A stretch of 64,000 bases of DNA from Saccharofermentans sp. (lineage in GTDB: Bacteria; Bacillota; Clostridia; Saccharofermentanales; Saccharofermentanaceae): the NCBI GenBank assembly GCA_024403675.1, contig JAKSRH010000002.1, positions 50,301 through 114,300 on the forward strand. Reading direction: 5' to 3'. The notes below the pieces were generated by a model that saw only the letters and a program-made list of their open reading frames with translations, was not told the origin of the DNA and ran no database searches. Shown piece after piece: positions 43,190 through 52,736 of the stretch. A program made the translations under genes and the position numbers. The first letter of the stretch is position 1, and every line of letters begins with the position of its first letter.

Positions 43190-46100
43190 TTAATATATCT
43201 CAACAAATACACCATATCTAACAAGGAATATATATTTTCTCTTAATGTTATATCCTGATGCTTTCATGGCTGCAGCATATAAATTAACTTGTGTACTATG
43301 CCTACTTTGTACTTCCGACACCATCTCAAGAGGAGTAACACTATCATCAAATCGATCTGTCTTGTAATCGATAAGTACATGTTTATCATCTATATCTTTA
43401 AAGATACAATCGATAATACCTTGTACAAGTACTGAATCCTCATTAATCACAGGAACAGAGAATACAATTGGCTTCTCATAGGATGCTTCACCTCTTAAAT
43501 CTGACTGAATAAGACTTCTACCAATATCACTTGTAGCAAAAGACACAACTCCAGATTCGAAAGTCATAGCACGTTCCTTATCTTGTGTGGAAATAACGCC
43601 ATCGAGAATAAGCAAATCAACCTGCTGTTCATAAGTTGAAGTACCATCAGCAATTTTCTCAAGGTCGATAAATCTCAACAGACTGTGTACAAAAGTACCC
43701 ACCTCTGATGCACTATCACCAATTTCTCCAGTTTGCTTCTGCATGTAATAAGAAAGGTCATTTACAGCAAGGCTAATCGGAAGTTCCTTAATGAGCTTTC
43801 CACTTTTAAGCTGAGATACAGATACCTTAAATGGCATTACAGAAGAATCCTCATAAGGATATGCTGCAAATACAGGTAATCCATTCTCATCATAAGTAGC
43901 ACAGTTAAGAGCAACCTCTCCACTACTCTGCATTTTAAAATCAGAAGCATCTCCAACATCTGTTTCTTGAGTGGAATCATCTTCACCATCAGATTCATCA
44001 TCATCAATGTATGTGGAACCAGATGTAAATGCATTATCCGGAATCGTAATCACATTCAAGTCAAAATCATCATAATCAATATGACACTCAGACTCTCTTG
44101 TAATACCACTAGACGCCATAAGTAAAGCCTCTAATTTATAACTTCCTCTAAGACGTATAAGGCCTGCAAGAAATGCACCCTCTATTCCTTTATTCTCATT
44201 AAGCCAATACTGACGTGGAATGGTTGTTCCTGGAACTCGTCTAAGTCTTCCATAAAGGTTCTGATAAGCAGGCTTATGAGCTTCAACTGGAACAACAACA
44301 CAAAGGTATTCCATAGCTCTAGTAAGAGCAACATACAAAAGTCTAATTCCTTCACTATTACTCTCAATTAGGTCATCCTCATCCATGAAAAATCTCTCTA
44401 TAGACTTATCTATCTTCACTTCACTTTCACTATAATCATCAACAGCAAAACCACTATTAGGATTAAACTTAATAGGACCATCATTATCTGAAGCTGAGTG
44501 ACTCTTTAACTCAGTTACAATTACTGCCTTATACTCTAAACCCTTACTTCCATGATATGTCATACAGGTAATTGCATCTTTCTTCTCATTTTCTTTCTGA
44601 CGAACAGATGTATTACCACCGAGCTTAATCTTCATATTCTCAAGTTCAGCTGCTATACCACTAATATTACTTCCCATACGTAAGAAGTTATTACAGAGCC
44701 ACTCCTTAAACACAATGAATTTTTCTGTTTCTTCTTTATGGGTGCCAAGAACTCCTGTATCCCTATAAATACGATCTGTAAGTTCACTAATATCGGTAAT
44801 AACCTGAAGACTTCTTAAATCATTAATCCAATCCAAGAAAGACTTCACTCTTTCCTGAAGATCAATTTCATCCTCAGTAAAACTATCATTAGTTGCTTCG
44901 GCAAACATCTGAAGCTGAGAAAAAAGATACTGCTTACCTGGATTAATTCCATTTCTCTTTGCTTCAAGAACAATTCTAGAAATCTCACCTAAAGTAAAAT
45001 TACTATATCTATAACCCTTAAGTAGTACACCAAGAAGATATTCATCACGATATACATTACCAACCGTAATGATAATATTGCAGATTCCATGAATTTCTGG
45101 GTCATCAAAAATCGCAACTTCATCGTTATAAACTGCAGAATGACCATTTGCGATAAGATATTTACAAATCTCAGATGCAACCTTGTGTTTTCTAGTAAGA
45201 ATACAAATATCCTTATACTCAACACCAATAGACCTAAGTCTATCTACTTCTGCTTTAACACCTACAAGTTCGCCATCAATGTATTTCTGCTTATCAGCAA
45301 GGCTCACTACTGTAACACTCGCCTTTGTATCCTGAACATCTGACTTTGTATCTGGATACTTAAGAGCCTGTGAATCATCATATTCAATCTCAGCACCCTC
45401 TTCAGTCATAATCTGATAGAAAATACTATTAATAAAATCTAAGACTTGATTATTACTTCTATAGTTAGCATTTAAAAGGAATAGATTACCTTGAGCTGTA
45501 TCTTCCTTATAACTATTCATACGGTCAAGAAACATGTATGGATTAGCATATCTAAACTTATAGATACTCTGCTTAACATCACCTACACGGAATACATTTC
45601 CGCTAGGTCTTTCAAAGCATGAAATAATAGCATCCTGGATTTCACTATTATCCTGATACTCGTCGATATAAATCTCAATAAACTTGTCCCTATAATATTC
45701 TGCGGCATCACTATTAGCGAGAATATGCTTTGTAAGGTGGCTTTGGTCTGCAAAATCCATTCCACGAACTCTACCCTTAAGCTCTCTATAGTTCTTATCA
45801 ACACGTTCAATAAGCTTAATATAACTATCAACAATAAGAGTTCTTCTCTTCTGCAACTCAAGCATACTATTAAGATCTGAAAGAAGCATAGTAAGGTATT
45901 CACCATTTATCTGATATGGTTTTCCACTATCACCATAGCCTTCCATTCTTGGTTTAGATACATTAAGTTCACCACAAACAGAAACAAAATAAGGCTTCAA
46001 GAAATTCATAAGTGCAGCAATTGGACCAAAGTCCTCCTTAAACTGCAAAATATCTTCATCTTCTTTATTACGTGGAAGACTTAATAGCAATCCATCATTA

Positions 46101-47020
46101 ATGAAAGTATCAATATATCTACGGTCGAGAATAGCCTTTATAGTAGTCTTACTATCTCCAGAAGAATATGCAGTTTTTACAAAGTCTACATAAGCACTAA
46201 CCTCTGACAACAACGCTTGAAACTCCTGCTGTCTCTGACTGTTTCCTTTAGCAACAAACTGAATGCTATCAACTTGACTATTTAAATCCGTGATTAAAGT
46301 ATCAGTAATATTCTCAAAAAGAGTCATTACATTTTTAACTAATGTATCAAGGCCTAAAATAACACCCGCATTATCATTATCAATACGCTGATTCAAGATA
46401 TCGTGACAGCGATCAAGATAATCTGGCAAACTTCTAAGTTTGCCATAAGCATATGCAATATTTTCCGCAAGACTATCATCAGTACGTCCATTACCAAACA
46501 TACTTGTAAGGAGAAGAAATCCTTCGGACATACTGTCTTCACTCTCATAAGTGTCAAGAAGTGCCTGCATAATTGCATCATTTAGAATAATCTTAAGAGA
46601 ATTCTCATCAAGAATAGAATTACCGCTCTCAATAAGTTCTGCTTCCTTTGAGTCCGCAATAACATATCCCTTCTCACGAATAACTCTTGTACAGAAACTG
46701 TCGATAGTCTGGATATAACTATTAGGAAGAAGATCAAGCTGAGTCTGAAGTCTTCTAACTACTTCATCACTACCGCCTTGTAACTTAAGTTCCTTAATCT
46801 TTTCCTTAAGTTTACTATCGATTTTCTTACGCATATTAGCTGCTGCATCCTTGGTGAATGTAACAACCAAGATTCTATCAACTGATAATTTATTATCGAT
46901 AATTTCATCAATAATTCTATCAACAAGAACTGTAGTCTTACCTGAACCAGCCGCAGCGGAAACAAGGATATTACCAATAGGTGCATTTACAATATTTAAC
47001 TGTTCAACTGACAAATCCAT
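43190..47020 (-). CDS. addA: Helicase-nuclease AddA of the AddAB complex
   Basis: A 1276-residue UvrD-type helicase with a RecB-like nuclease. Walker A is SAAAGSGKTT (about 21-30); IYIDEYQDNSEIQD is the DExx box; GNVFRVGDVKQSIYKFR, CMTYHGSKGLEYKAVIV and IRLLYVALTRAM are helicase motifs III-VI. The nuclease motif HVLIDYKTDRF lies near the C-terminus. With AddB it repairs double-strand breaks at Chi-like sites. GGAGG precedes the ATG, 4 nt after addB. Length is normal. Confidence 0.95.
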   Translation of the reverse strand: MDLSVEQLNIVNAPIGNILVSAAAGSGKTTVLVDRIIDEIIDNKLSVDRILVVTFTKDAAANMRKKIDSKLKEKIKELKLQGGSDEVVRRLQTQLDLLPNSYIQTIDSFCTRVIREKGYVIADSKEAELIESGNSILDENSLKIILNDAIMQALLDTYESEDSMSEGFLLLTSMFGNGRTDDSLAENIAYAYGKLRSLPDYLDRCHDILNQRIDNDNAGVILGLDTLVKNVMTLFENITDTLITDLNSQVDSIQFVAKGNSQRQQEFQALLSEVSAYVDFVKTAYSSGDSKTTIKAILDRRYIDTFINDGLLLSLPRNKEDEDILQFKEDFGPIAALMNFLKPYFVSVCGELNVSKPRMEGYGDSGKPYQINGEYLTMLLSDLNSMLELQKRRTLIVDSYIKLIERVDKNYRELKGRVRGMDFADQSHLTKHILANSDAAEYYRDKFIEIYIDEYQDNSEIQDAIISCFERPSGNVFRVGDVKQSIYKFRYANPYMFLDRMNSYKEDTAQGNLFLLNANYRSNNQVLDFINSIFYQIMTEEGAEIEYDDSQALKYPDTKSDVQDTKASVTVVSLADKQKYIDGELVGVKAEVDRLRSIGVEYKDICILTRKHKVASEICKYLIANGHSAVYNDEVAIFDDPEIHGICNIIITVGNVYRDEYLLGVLLKGYRYSNFTLGEISRIVLEAKRNGINPGKQYLFSQLQMFAEATNDSFTEDEIDLQERVKSFLDWINDLRSLQVITDISELTDRIYRDTGVLGTHKEETEKFIVFKEWLCNNFLRMGSNISGIAAELENMKIKLGGNTSVRQKENEKKDAITCMTYHGSKGLEYKAVIVTELKSHSASDNDGPIKFNPNSGFAVDDYSESEVKIDKSIERFFMDEDDLIESNSEGIRLLYVALTRAMEYLCVVVPVEAHKPAYQNLYGRLRRVPGTTIPRQYWLNENKGIEGAFLAGLIRLRGSYKLEALLMASSGITRESECHIDYDDFDLNVITIPDNAFTSGSTYIDDDESDGEDDSTQETDVGDASDFKMQSSGEVALNCATYDENGLPVFAAYPYEDSSVMPFKVSVSQLKSGKLIKELPISLAVNDLSYYMQKQTGEIGDSASEVGTFVHSLLRFIDLEKIADGTSTYEQQVDLLILDGVISTQDKERAMTFESGVVSFATSDIGRSLIQSDLRGEASYEKPIVFSVPVINEDSVLVQGIIDCIFKDIDDKHVLIDYKTDRFDDSVTPLEMVSEVQSRHSTQVNLYAAAMKASGYNIKRKYIFLVRYGVFVEIY

Positions 47021-47024
47021 TCTA

Positions 47025-50000
47025 TTAGTCCTCCTTTTTACCGTATTTTTTATTCATGGCAAGCAATATCTTGTCTTTAGTATTAGGCTTCTTACCTGTA
47101 CGTTCTGTTATCGCTGATACTTCATCATCAGTAGGTTCATCATACTTACCTTCAACACGAACCTCCGGCTTACATTTGCTATTACCACAAGCTCCAGAAA
47201 TATCGCAATATGCACACGCCCAACTTCTGCCGTTATTTGTCTTAGAATTAACAAGAGCATCTGCTTTTCCTTCAGATATGCTGTTACAACTATCCTGAAT
47301 TACCCCATTAACATAAGCAGATACAATACTAAACTCTTCCTTATCAAGGCCTGCAAATAATGGTGTAATCTCAAGTTTTTTACCTTTCTCAGGTTTAAGG
47401 CCAATTGGGTAATAACCAACATCCGTTACTGTGCGTTCACACTTAAGAGAATTAGCATAAGCAAAAAGCTGTATCTGGATACCAGCCAAAGCCTTAGCAT
47501 AATCAATCTCTTTAGCACCACTCTTATAATCTACAACTCTATCATCATTAGTATCAGCTTTATGGTCAACACGGTCTACACTACCAACAAAAGCAAATTC
47601 ATTTCCAAGACTTGATGTAAACTTCAAAGGGTCACTAACGTCCTGAATCTTACGTTCAAATGCATCTGGAATATAACCAGAATTCGCAGCCTCACGAAGA
47701 ATAAATGGGAAAGAATACTTGAAGATTCTTCTAGCTTTGTTACCAGGAAACACAAAGAATTCTTCTGTCTTTTCATTTGGGTTAGTAGTCTGCTCACAAT
47801 AACGATTAAAAGCATCGACCGCCATAGATTCGAGAAGATCATTATTAGTACTTAATTCATCAGCTAACTGATTATAGTGCTCAACAGTATTACCATCTTG
47901 GTTTACAAGATTAAGGGTTGTTTCAAACATATGGTGAATAATAGAACCCATAACATTTGTCTGAACACGTCTACCATCCTCACGTCTCTTAACACCAAGA
48001 ATTTGCTGAGCCATGAATCTCATATGACATGTGTTATAAAGTTCAATTGTAGATACGCTGACGCGCATAGAATCCCCAATAAATTCATTCATATAAAGAG
48101 GATCTATATTAGCATCACGAAAATCATGGCGCTGAACTACACCATTAGAATTAGTAGGCATCTTAAAGCAGTTAATCTTCTCTTCATTAGCAAATGGCAA
48201 ATAATATGAATACACACTGCTTGGGTCAATTCCATATTCAGACACAAAATACAACTTATCAGAAACATTATTAAGCATCAGACTAGTCATAACAAAATCA
48301 CTTCTATTACGTGACTGAACCTTATCTGGAAGTGTAATGCCTGAACCAGCTGACAAGCGCTCCAATTCCTGTCTTGTCATAAGACCTTCATTAACTCTTC
48401 TATATGGAAAATTCTCAGCTGTCGCACCAACAACAAACATAATCTTGGTTGGAAAGAAATATGCCTGTTCCAAGGTAATAATATCAACGGAGTCTACCAT
48501 AAGAGGAATGGTTCCTTGAACCTTATTACGCATATCAATCATAATAAGAGAACAGAAATCCTTCTGTGAAATCTCACAATTATTAATAGGAAGTGTAAAT
48601 CCAGTAAGAAGCTCCATTACTTCCTTATAACCTCTAACAAGTGCAGATGCTCTATCTGAATCTCCACGGTCAAGAAGTTCATGAGCTAGTGCCTCTACTG
48701 TAGTTCTAAGTGAATCAACATGCTGAGCAGTAATATATGCCTTCTTGTCTAATGTATTATTAGCTGCAATCTCTTCAGCTACATCTCTAATAGGAACAAG
48801 TACTCTAGAAACCACATTTTCCCAAAGATACTCTGCAGCACTTAGTTCCTGACCTTCACGGAAAGTCTTCATTTCATATTTACCACCACCTATAAAGAAG
48901 TCGCGATTAAATAATCTCTTTCCTCTAGTAATATTCTTCTCAATACAATAATTCTCAAGAAGGTCAACATCCTCTAAAGTCACACCTGAAAGACCGCTAC
49001 GAAGAAGTGCCAAAACATCCTCGAGACTATAGTCTCTAATAGGAAGAACCTCAAGATGTGATATATATCTGAATACAGGAGTATTAGAAATAATAATCTT
49101 ACGATCAATAAATAAATCCATTCCCCAGAATGAAAGTACACTCTTGATTCTATTAACAACTGAATCATCGATACATACGATACTAATATCCTTATATCTG
49201 TAACCCTTATTACGAGTCAGATTCATAATTTCATTAGCAATATAACCGATACGATCATCTATACTCGCGATAGATACACATTCGATAGCATCTGTAGTAG
49301 GAATATCATTACTTGAAAAAATCTTATCTACATCAATACGATGGGCATAAGCTTTACCAACCGCCTGCAAAACTGAATCAGCTACACCACTATCTGAACC
49401 AATTCCAGGATATTTACTTACTACTGCATCTGGAACAGCCTGTAAAAGAAGGTTCATAAAACGAACACCATTCTCGTACATAGAATCATCAACAACAGTA
49501 GTCGAATCACTACTACCTGTAAGTGGATAGAATCGAATAGTCGCACCCAATAAATGCATATTTTTAACAAATTCAATCTCCTGTGGAGTAAGAAGTCTTA
49601 CTGCACCAAATCCAATAACAACAAATCGACTCTTTATAAGAGTAGCAAACTCTCTGTATCTTCTAGTAGTTAAAAGGCTAGGATTATTAATAAGCTTCTG
49701 CATAAGACGATTGGCATCAGCCATAGAATCAACCATAAGCTTTAAATCATATTCCCCATTTAATTCGGAAATATAATAGGAAAGAAGCTTAAAATCATGA
49801 AGCTTGTCCATATATACAATATCAGCATTATCAGTCCCTTCAACTGCCTCAAATGCCATGGCAATTCTATCCTCGTCAATGCCATAACGAGAAAAATCGC
49901 CAAGTAAATCTATAAGATTATCAATATACTCGAATCTACCAACAAACTTATTAAAAGTCTTAAACTCACCCTTATGTTCAGCAAGAATCCTATAGATAGC

Positions 50001-50312
50001 AGTTCTAAGAACCGTCTTAGAACTACCGGCTTCTCTTACTTCGCCACACATCTGTAAAAAGCGCTGAGATAATCGAATAAAGCTGACCGCATCACCATTA
50101 ACAAAAGATGCATCAACCTTAATGTCTTCACCAACTGAAATAGCTTCTCTACTGTCGCTAAGAGAGACTATAAGTCTCTCTACCGATGCTTTAGAAGACT
50201 CTGGTGCAATAAAAAATGTAGTTATACCATCGTCTTGAGCCTCAACTACAGTGCTGGTAATAATATCAGCTGTCGTATTCCTCAATGTATTAACTTCATA
50301 AATCTCAATCAT
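47025..50312 (-). CDS. addB: AddB subunit of the AddAB helicase-nuclease
   Basis: A 1095-residue protein. The N-terminal helicase-like part has FFIAPESSKASVERL (degenerate Walker region). The C-terminal nuclease has DRVVDYKSGAKEIDYAKALAGIQIQLFAYA. The iron-sulfur cysteines are one in NTCHMRFMAQQIL (about 775) and three in WACAYCDISGACG near the end, as in AddB. It is the first gene of addBA. No terminator or other gene separates it from addA. Confidence 0.93.
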   Translation of the reverse strand: MIEIYEVNTLRNTTADIITSTVVEAQDDGITTFFIAPESSKASVERLIVSLSDSREAISVGEDIKVDASFVNGDAVSFIRLSQRFLQMCGEVREAGSSKTVLRTAIYRILAEHKGEFKTFNKFVGRFEYIDNLIDLLGDFSRYGIDEDRIAMAFEAVEGTDNADIVYMDKLHDFKLLSYYISELNGEYDLKLMVDSMADANRLMQKLINNPSLLTTRRYREFATLIKSRFVVIGFGAVRLLTPQEIEFVKNMHLLGATIRFYPLTGSSDSTTVVDDSMYENGVRFMNLLLQAVPDAVVSKYPGIGSDSGVADSVLQAVGKAYAHRIDVDKIFSSNDIPTTDAIECVSIASIDDRIGYIANEIMNLTRNKGYRYKDISIVCIDDSVVNRIKSVLSFWGMDLFIDRKIIISNTPVFRYISHLEVLPIRDYSLEDVLALLRSGLSGVTLEDVDLLENYCIEKNITRGKRLFNRDFFIGGGKYEMKTFREGQELSAAEYLWENVVSRVLVPIRDVAEEIAANNTLDKKAYITAQHVDSLRTTVEALAHELLDRGDSDRASALVRGYKEVMELLTGFTLPINNCEISQKDFCSLIMIDMRNKVQGTIPLMVDSVDIITLEQAYFFPTKIMFVVGATAENFPYRRVNEGLMTRQELERLSAGSGITLPDKVQSRNRSDFVMTSLMLNNVSDKLYFVSEYGIDPSSVYSYYLPFANEEKINCFKMPTNSNGVVQRHDFRDANIDPLYMNEFIGDSMRVSVSTIELYNTCHMRFMAQQILGVKRREDGRRVQTNVMGSIIHHMFETTLNLVNQDGNTVEHYNQLADELSTNNDLLESMAVDAFNRYCEQTTNPNEKTEEFFVFPGNKARRIFKYSFPFILREAANSGYIPDAFERKIQDVSDPLKFTSSLGNEFAFVGSVDRVDHKADTNDDRVVDYKSGAKEIDYAKALAGIQIQLFAYANSLKCERTVTDVGYYPIGLKPEKGKKLEITPLFAGLDKEEFSIVSAYVNGVIQDSCNSISEGKADALVNSKTNNGRSWACAYCDISGACGNSKCKPEVRVEGKYDEPTDDEVSAITERTGKKPNTKDKILLAMNKKYGKKED

Positions 50313-50398
50313 TAAATCTAAATCTCCAAACTATTTATTGATACTATTATACACCAAAAAGAAAATTTGTTCTGTCCTTTTATTGTCACACTTTATAA

Positions 50399-50428
50399 AA
50401 AAGGCTGACATTTCTGTCAGCCTTTTAG
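50399..50428 (-). terminator. Terminator after the DUF4214 protein gene
   Basis: AAAAGGCTGACAG pairs with CTGTCAGCCTTTT around AAAT; further Ts follow on the minus strand. It also insulates addB, which starts at 50312. Confidence 0.85.
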
Positions 50429-50450
50429 ATTATCGATTAGGACATCCTAA

Positions 50451-52616
50451 TTAATAAATTTTTACCATGCTAATGATACCGTCGGCACTTAATGTATAGA
50501 ATACAGGGGCTGTATATTCACAGACATACCATGTAATACTGCCATCCGAAGATGCAACCGGATCACAACTAGAAGTTCTAACTCCATCAATAGTAGTAAC
50601 TGGGGCAATGATATTGCAATTTGCATCAAGAACTACGTATTGCATTGAATATATAGTCTCATAAGTAGGCGATCCCGAATAAGTTATAATAGTCCACATA
50701 CATACAAACTTATTGTCATTAACCTTTACCATTTGTACGTTTTTTATACTCTGATTATCAGAAATATCTGTAATATACTTAACTGTAGATTTATCCATAT
50801 CGTCGATTGAAGTAGAAGCTACCCATACATTTGACTGTTTTCCACTAGTAAAGTTATTAACAACATCACTTATCTGACTTAAATCAAGATCTTTAGTAGC
50901 GTCTGTCATTGCCTGGTGATCAATGTTATATCCGTCACCATAAGTTATCAACGTATTTTTTGTGTTAGAACTTGTTACGCCTCTAAGATTAGTATAAGTG
51001 CTATATGACCACACACCATAAGCATTAGTTCTCCAGAACTTAATTACATCTCCAGACTTATCTCCGCCAGCAGCAGCACCACCCCAATTATTTTTATATT
51101 GAGAAGGAATCTGATTCTCTACAAATATACTTCTTGTACCGTCTGATAATTCAGCCTGATATACCATGTTATTACATACCGTCATATACTGTGCAAAAGA
51201 ATGCCAATAATTATATGTGCCTGCGACATATGACATGTCAGATATATTTATTATCAGATTTTGTTTTCCTTGATGATGTAAACCATCACCCGTATCAAAT
51301 CCCAATCTACCATAGCCAATATATAGCTGACCATTTACTTCAGCCATTCCAACAGCAGAAAAACTGAATACGCTATATACTGTTACGCCATCATTATTTG
51401 AAAGCTCACATTTTCCCAAATAATTCCACTCTTTATCAAACTTTGTAACTCTTATTACTATTTTATTATTATCCTCATCAATATTATTAACACCAGTTAA
51501 TACAAAATTATACTGAGAACCATAATATACAGAACCGAATTTTGTTTCACTAAGGTCTGAACCTGAAGGAGTTAATAAAGACTTATCAATTGTCTTTCCA
51601 CCAACATAAACAAAATCTTTAGTAAATGTTTCTACCAAAAGATTAGAATCGTACCACTCTACTCTTTCGAAACTATTACCTCTGTCAAACAAATAAGAAT
51701 AATCAGGGCCTACCGTATTAATAGTAGAAACACTTCCACATGGCACTGGTTCTGCCTCAGGAGCTGGTGGCGGAACAGGAATACCATTACCTCTTACAAT
51801 GCCATATCTCTCACAAATATCAGTAAACTCTGCAGAGCCAACAAATCCATTAAATACTTCTTCACGTGATGTACCTGTGTTAAGAAGATTGAGCCACATT
51901 GATTTACCAGCACTATCTGGGTCTCTTCCCATAAATGCATGATATAAAACATCCAAGTAAGCACTGTTGTTCAGCTTTTTATTGATAAACTCCTCAGAAA
52001 ATACAAATCCTGCTGCTGCCTCTGATCCAGTATATGTATGATTTACAAGAAGTGTTGTCCAATCTGCCATTCCTTTGCTATCACAGGAACGACCAAGAAC
52101 CTCATTATAAAGTCTCTCTACAAAGAGATTAACCATACCTACCTGAATGAAGCTTTGTCCCTCAATATGAAATCCTCTAATAATGCCATATGACTTACAA
52201 AGATTGTCGAACTCTACTGAGTTTGCAAATCCGCAGAACACGAACTCTCTTGTAGCACCATTATTAAGAAGTGTTACCCAAGTATTCATTCCTTCTGGAT
52301 CAGGATTTCTTCCAAAGAAAGCACTGTACATATAAGTAACATACTGATCATTTGTACACTGCTTATTCTGGAATTCAGCAGAAAATATAAAACCATATGC
52401 AGCTGATACGCCAGTGGCTTCATGATTTCTAAGTTTGCTTGTCCAGTCACCAAGTCCAGCAGGATCTGGATTTCTATCAAGACAAACGTTATAAAGTCTT
52501 GTAACAAAATCTTCTACACCATTAGTTGATGCTGCAACTTTATTGCTAACTATTGGTGCAAACAAAATCGATACTACCACCAATAGTGATAGAACAGCGC
52601 TTTGAATTCGCCTCAT
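50451..52616 (-). CDS. Secreted protein with four DUF4214 repeats and an unrecognised C-terminal domain
   Basis: A 721-residue protein. The signal peptide is MRRIQSAVLSLLVVVSILFAPIVSNKVAAS. Four DUF4214-like units (about residues 36-320) repeat FVTRLYNVCLDRNPDPAGLGDW, YMYSAFFGRNPDPEGMNTW, FVERLYNEVLGRSCDSKGMADW and LYHAFMGRDPDSAGKSMWL, with intervening EVFxGFVxSxEF segments. A Pro-rich linker (PVPPPAPEAEPVP) leads to a 390-residue beta-rich domain with IGYGRLGFDTGDGLHHQG and DGYNIDHQAM, no family recognised. The start is ATG 52616 with GGGGAGG; the upstream frame to 52730 is not used. A cell-surface role is inferred. Confidence 0.75.
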   Translation of the reverse strand: MRRIQSAVLSLLVVVSILFAPIVSNKVAASTNGVEDFVTRLYNVCLDRNPDPAGLGDWTSKLRNHEATGVSAAYGFIFSAEFQNKQCTNDQYVTYMYSAFFGRNPDPEGMNTWVTLLNNGATREFVFCGFANSVEFDNLCKSYGIIRGFHIEGQSFIQVGMVNLFVERLYNEVLGRSCDSKGMADWTTLLVNHTYTGSEAAAGFVFSEEFINKKLNNSAYLDVLYHAFMGRDPDSAGKSMWLNLLNTGTSREEVFNGFVGSAEFTDICERYGIVRGNGIPVPPPAPEAEPVPCGSVSTINTVGPDYSYLFDRGNSFERVEWYDSNLLVETFTKDFVYVGGKTIDKSLLTPSGSDLSETKFGSVYYGSQYNFVLTGVNNIDEDNNKIVIRVTKFDKEWNYLGKCELSNNDGVTVYSVFSFSAVGMAEVNGQLYIGYGRLGFDTGDGLHHQGKQNLIINISDMSYVAGTYNYWHSFAQYMTVCNNMVYQAELSDGTRSIFVENQIPSQYKNNWGGAAAGGDKSGDVIKFWRTNAYGVWSYSTYTNLRGVTSSNTKNTLITYGDGYNIDHQAMTDATKDLDLSQISDVVNNFTSGKQSNVWVASTSIDDMDKSTVKYITDISDNQSIKNVQMVKVNDNKFVCMWTIITYSGSPTYETIYSMQYVVLDANCNIIAPVTTIDGVRTSSCDPVASSDGSITWYVCEYTAPVFYTLSADGIISMVKIY

Positions 52617-52672
52617 AAAAATATGCCTCCCCAAACATATGCATTTATGTAAATTATATAACGAATTGCCAA

Positions 52673-52712
52673 CACAAAAAATCCCGATTTCCATCAAGAA
52701 AATCGGGATTTC
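52673..52712 (-). terminator. Terminator after the AMP-ligase gene
   Basis: AAATCCCGATTTT pairs with AAATCGGGATTT around CTTGATGG; TTTTTTGTG follows on the minus strand, 25 nt after the ligase stop. Confidence 0.85.
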
Positions 52713-52736
52713 TTTTGCCCATATAATCATGCCTGA

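Noticed and set aside
51820..52520. Internal repeats in the DUF4214 gene as a mobile repeat
   Set aside because: They are codon-level repeats of the DUF4214 protein domain.
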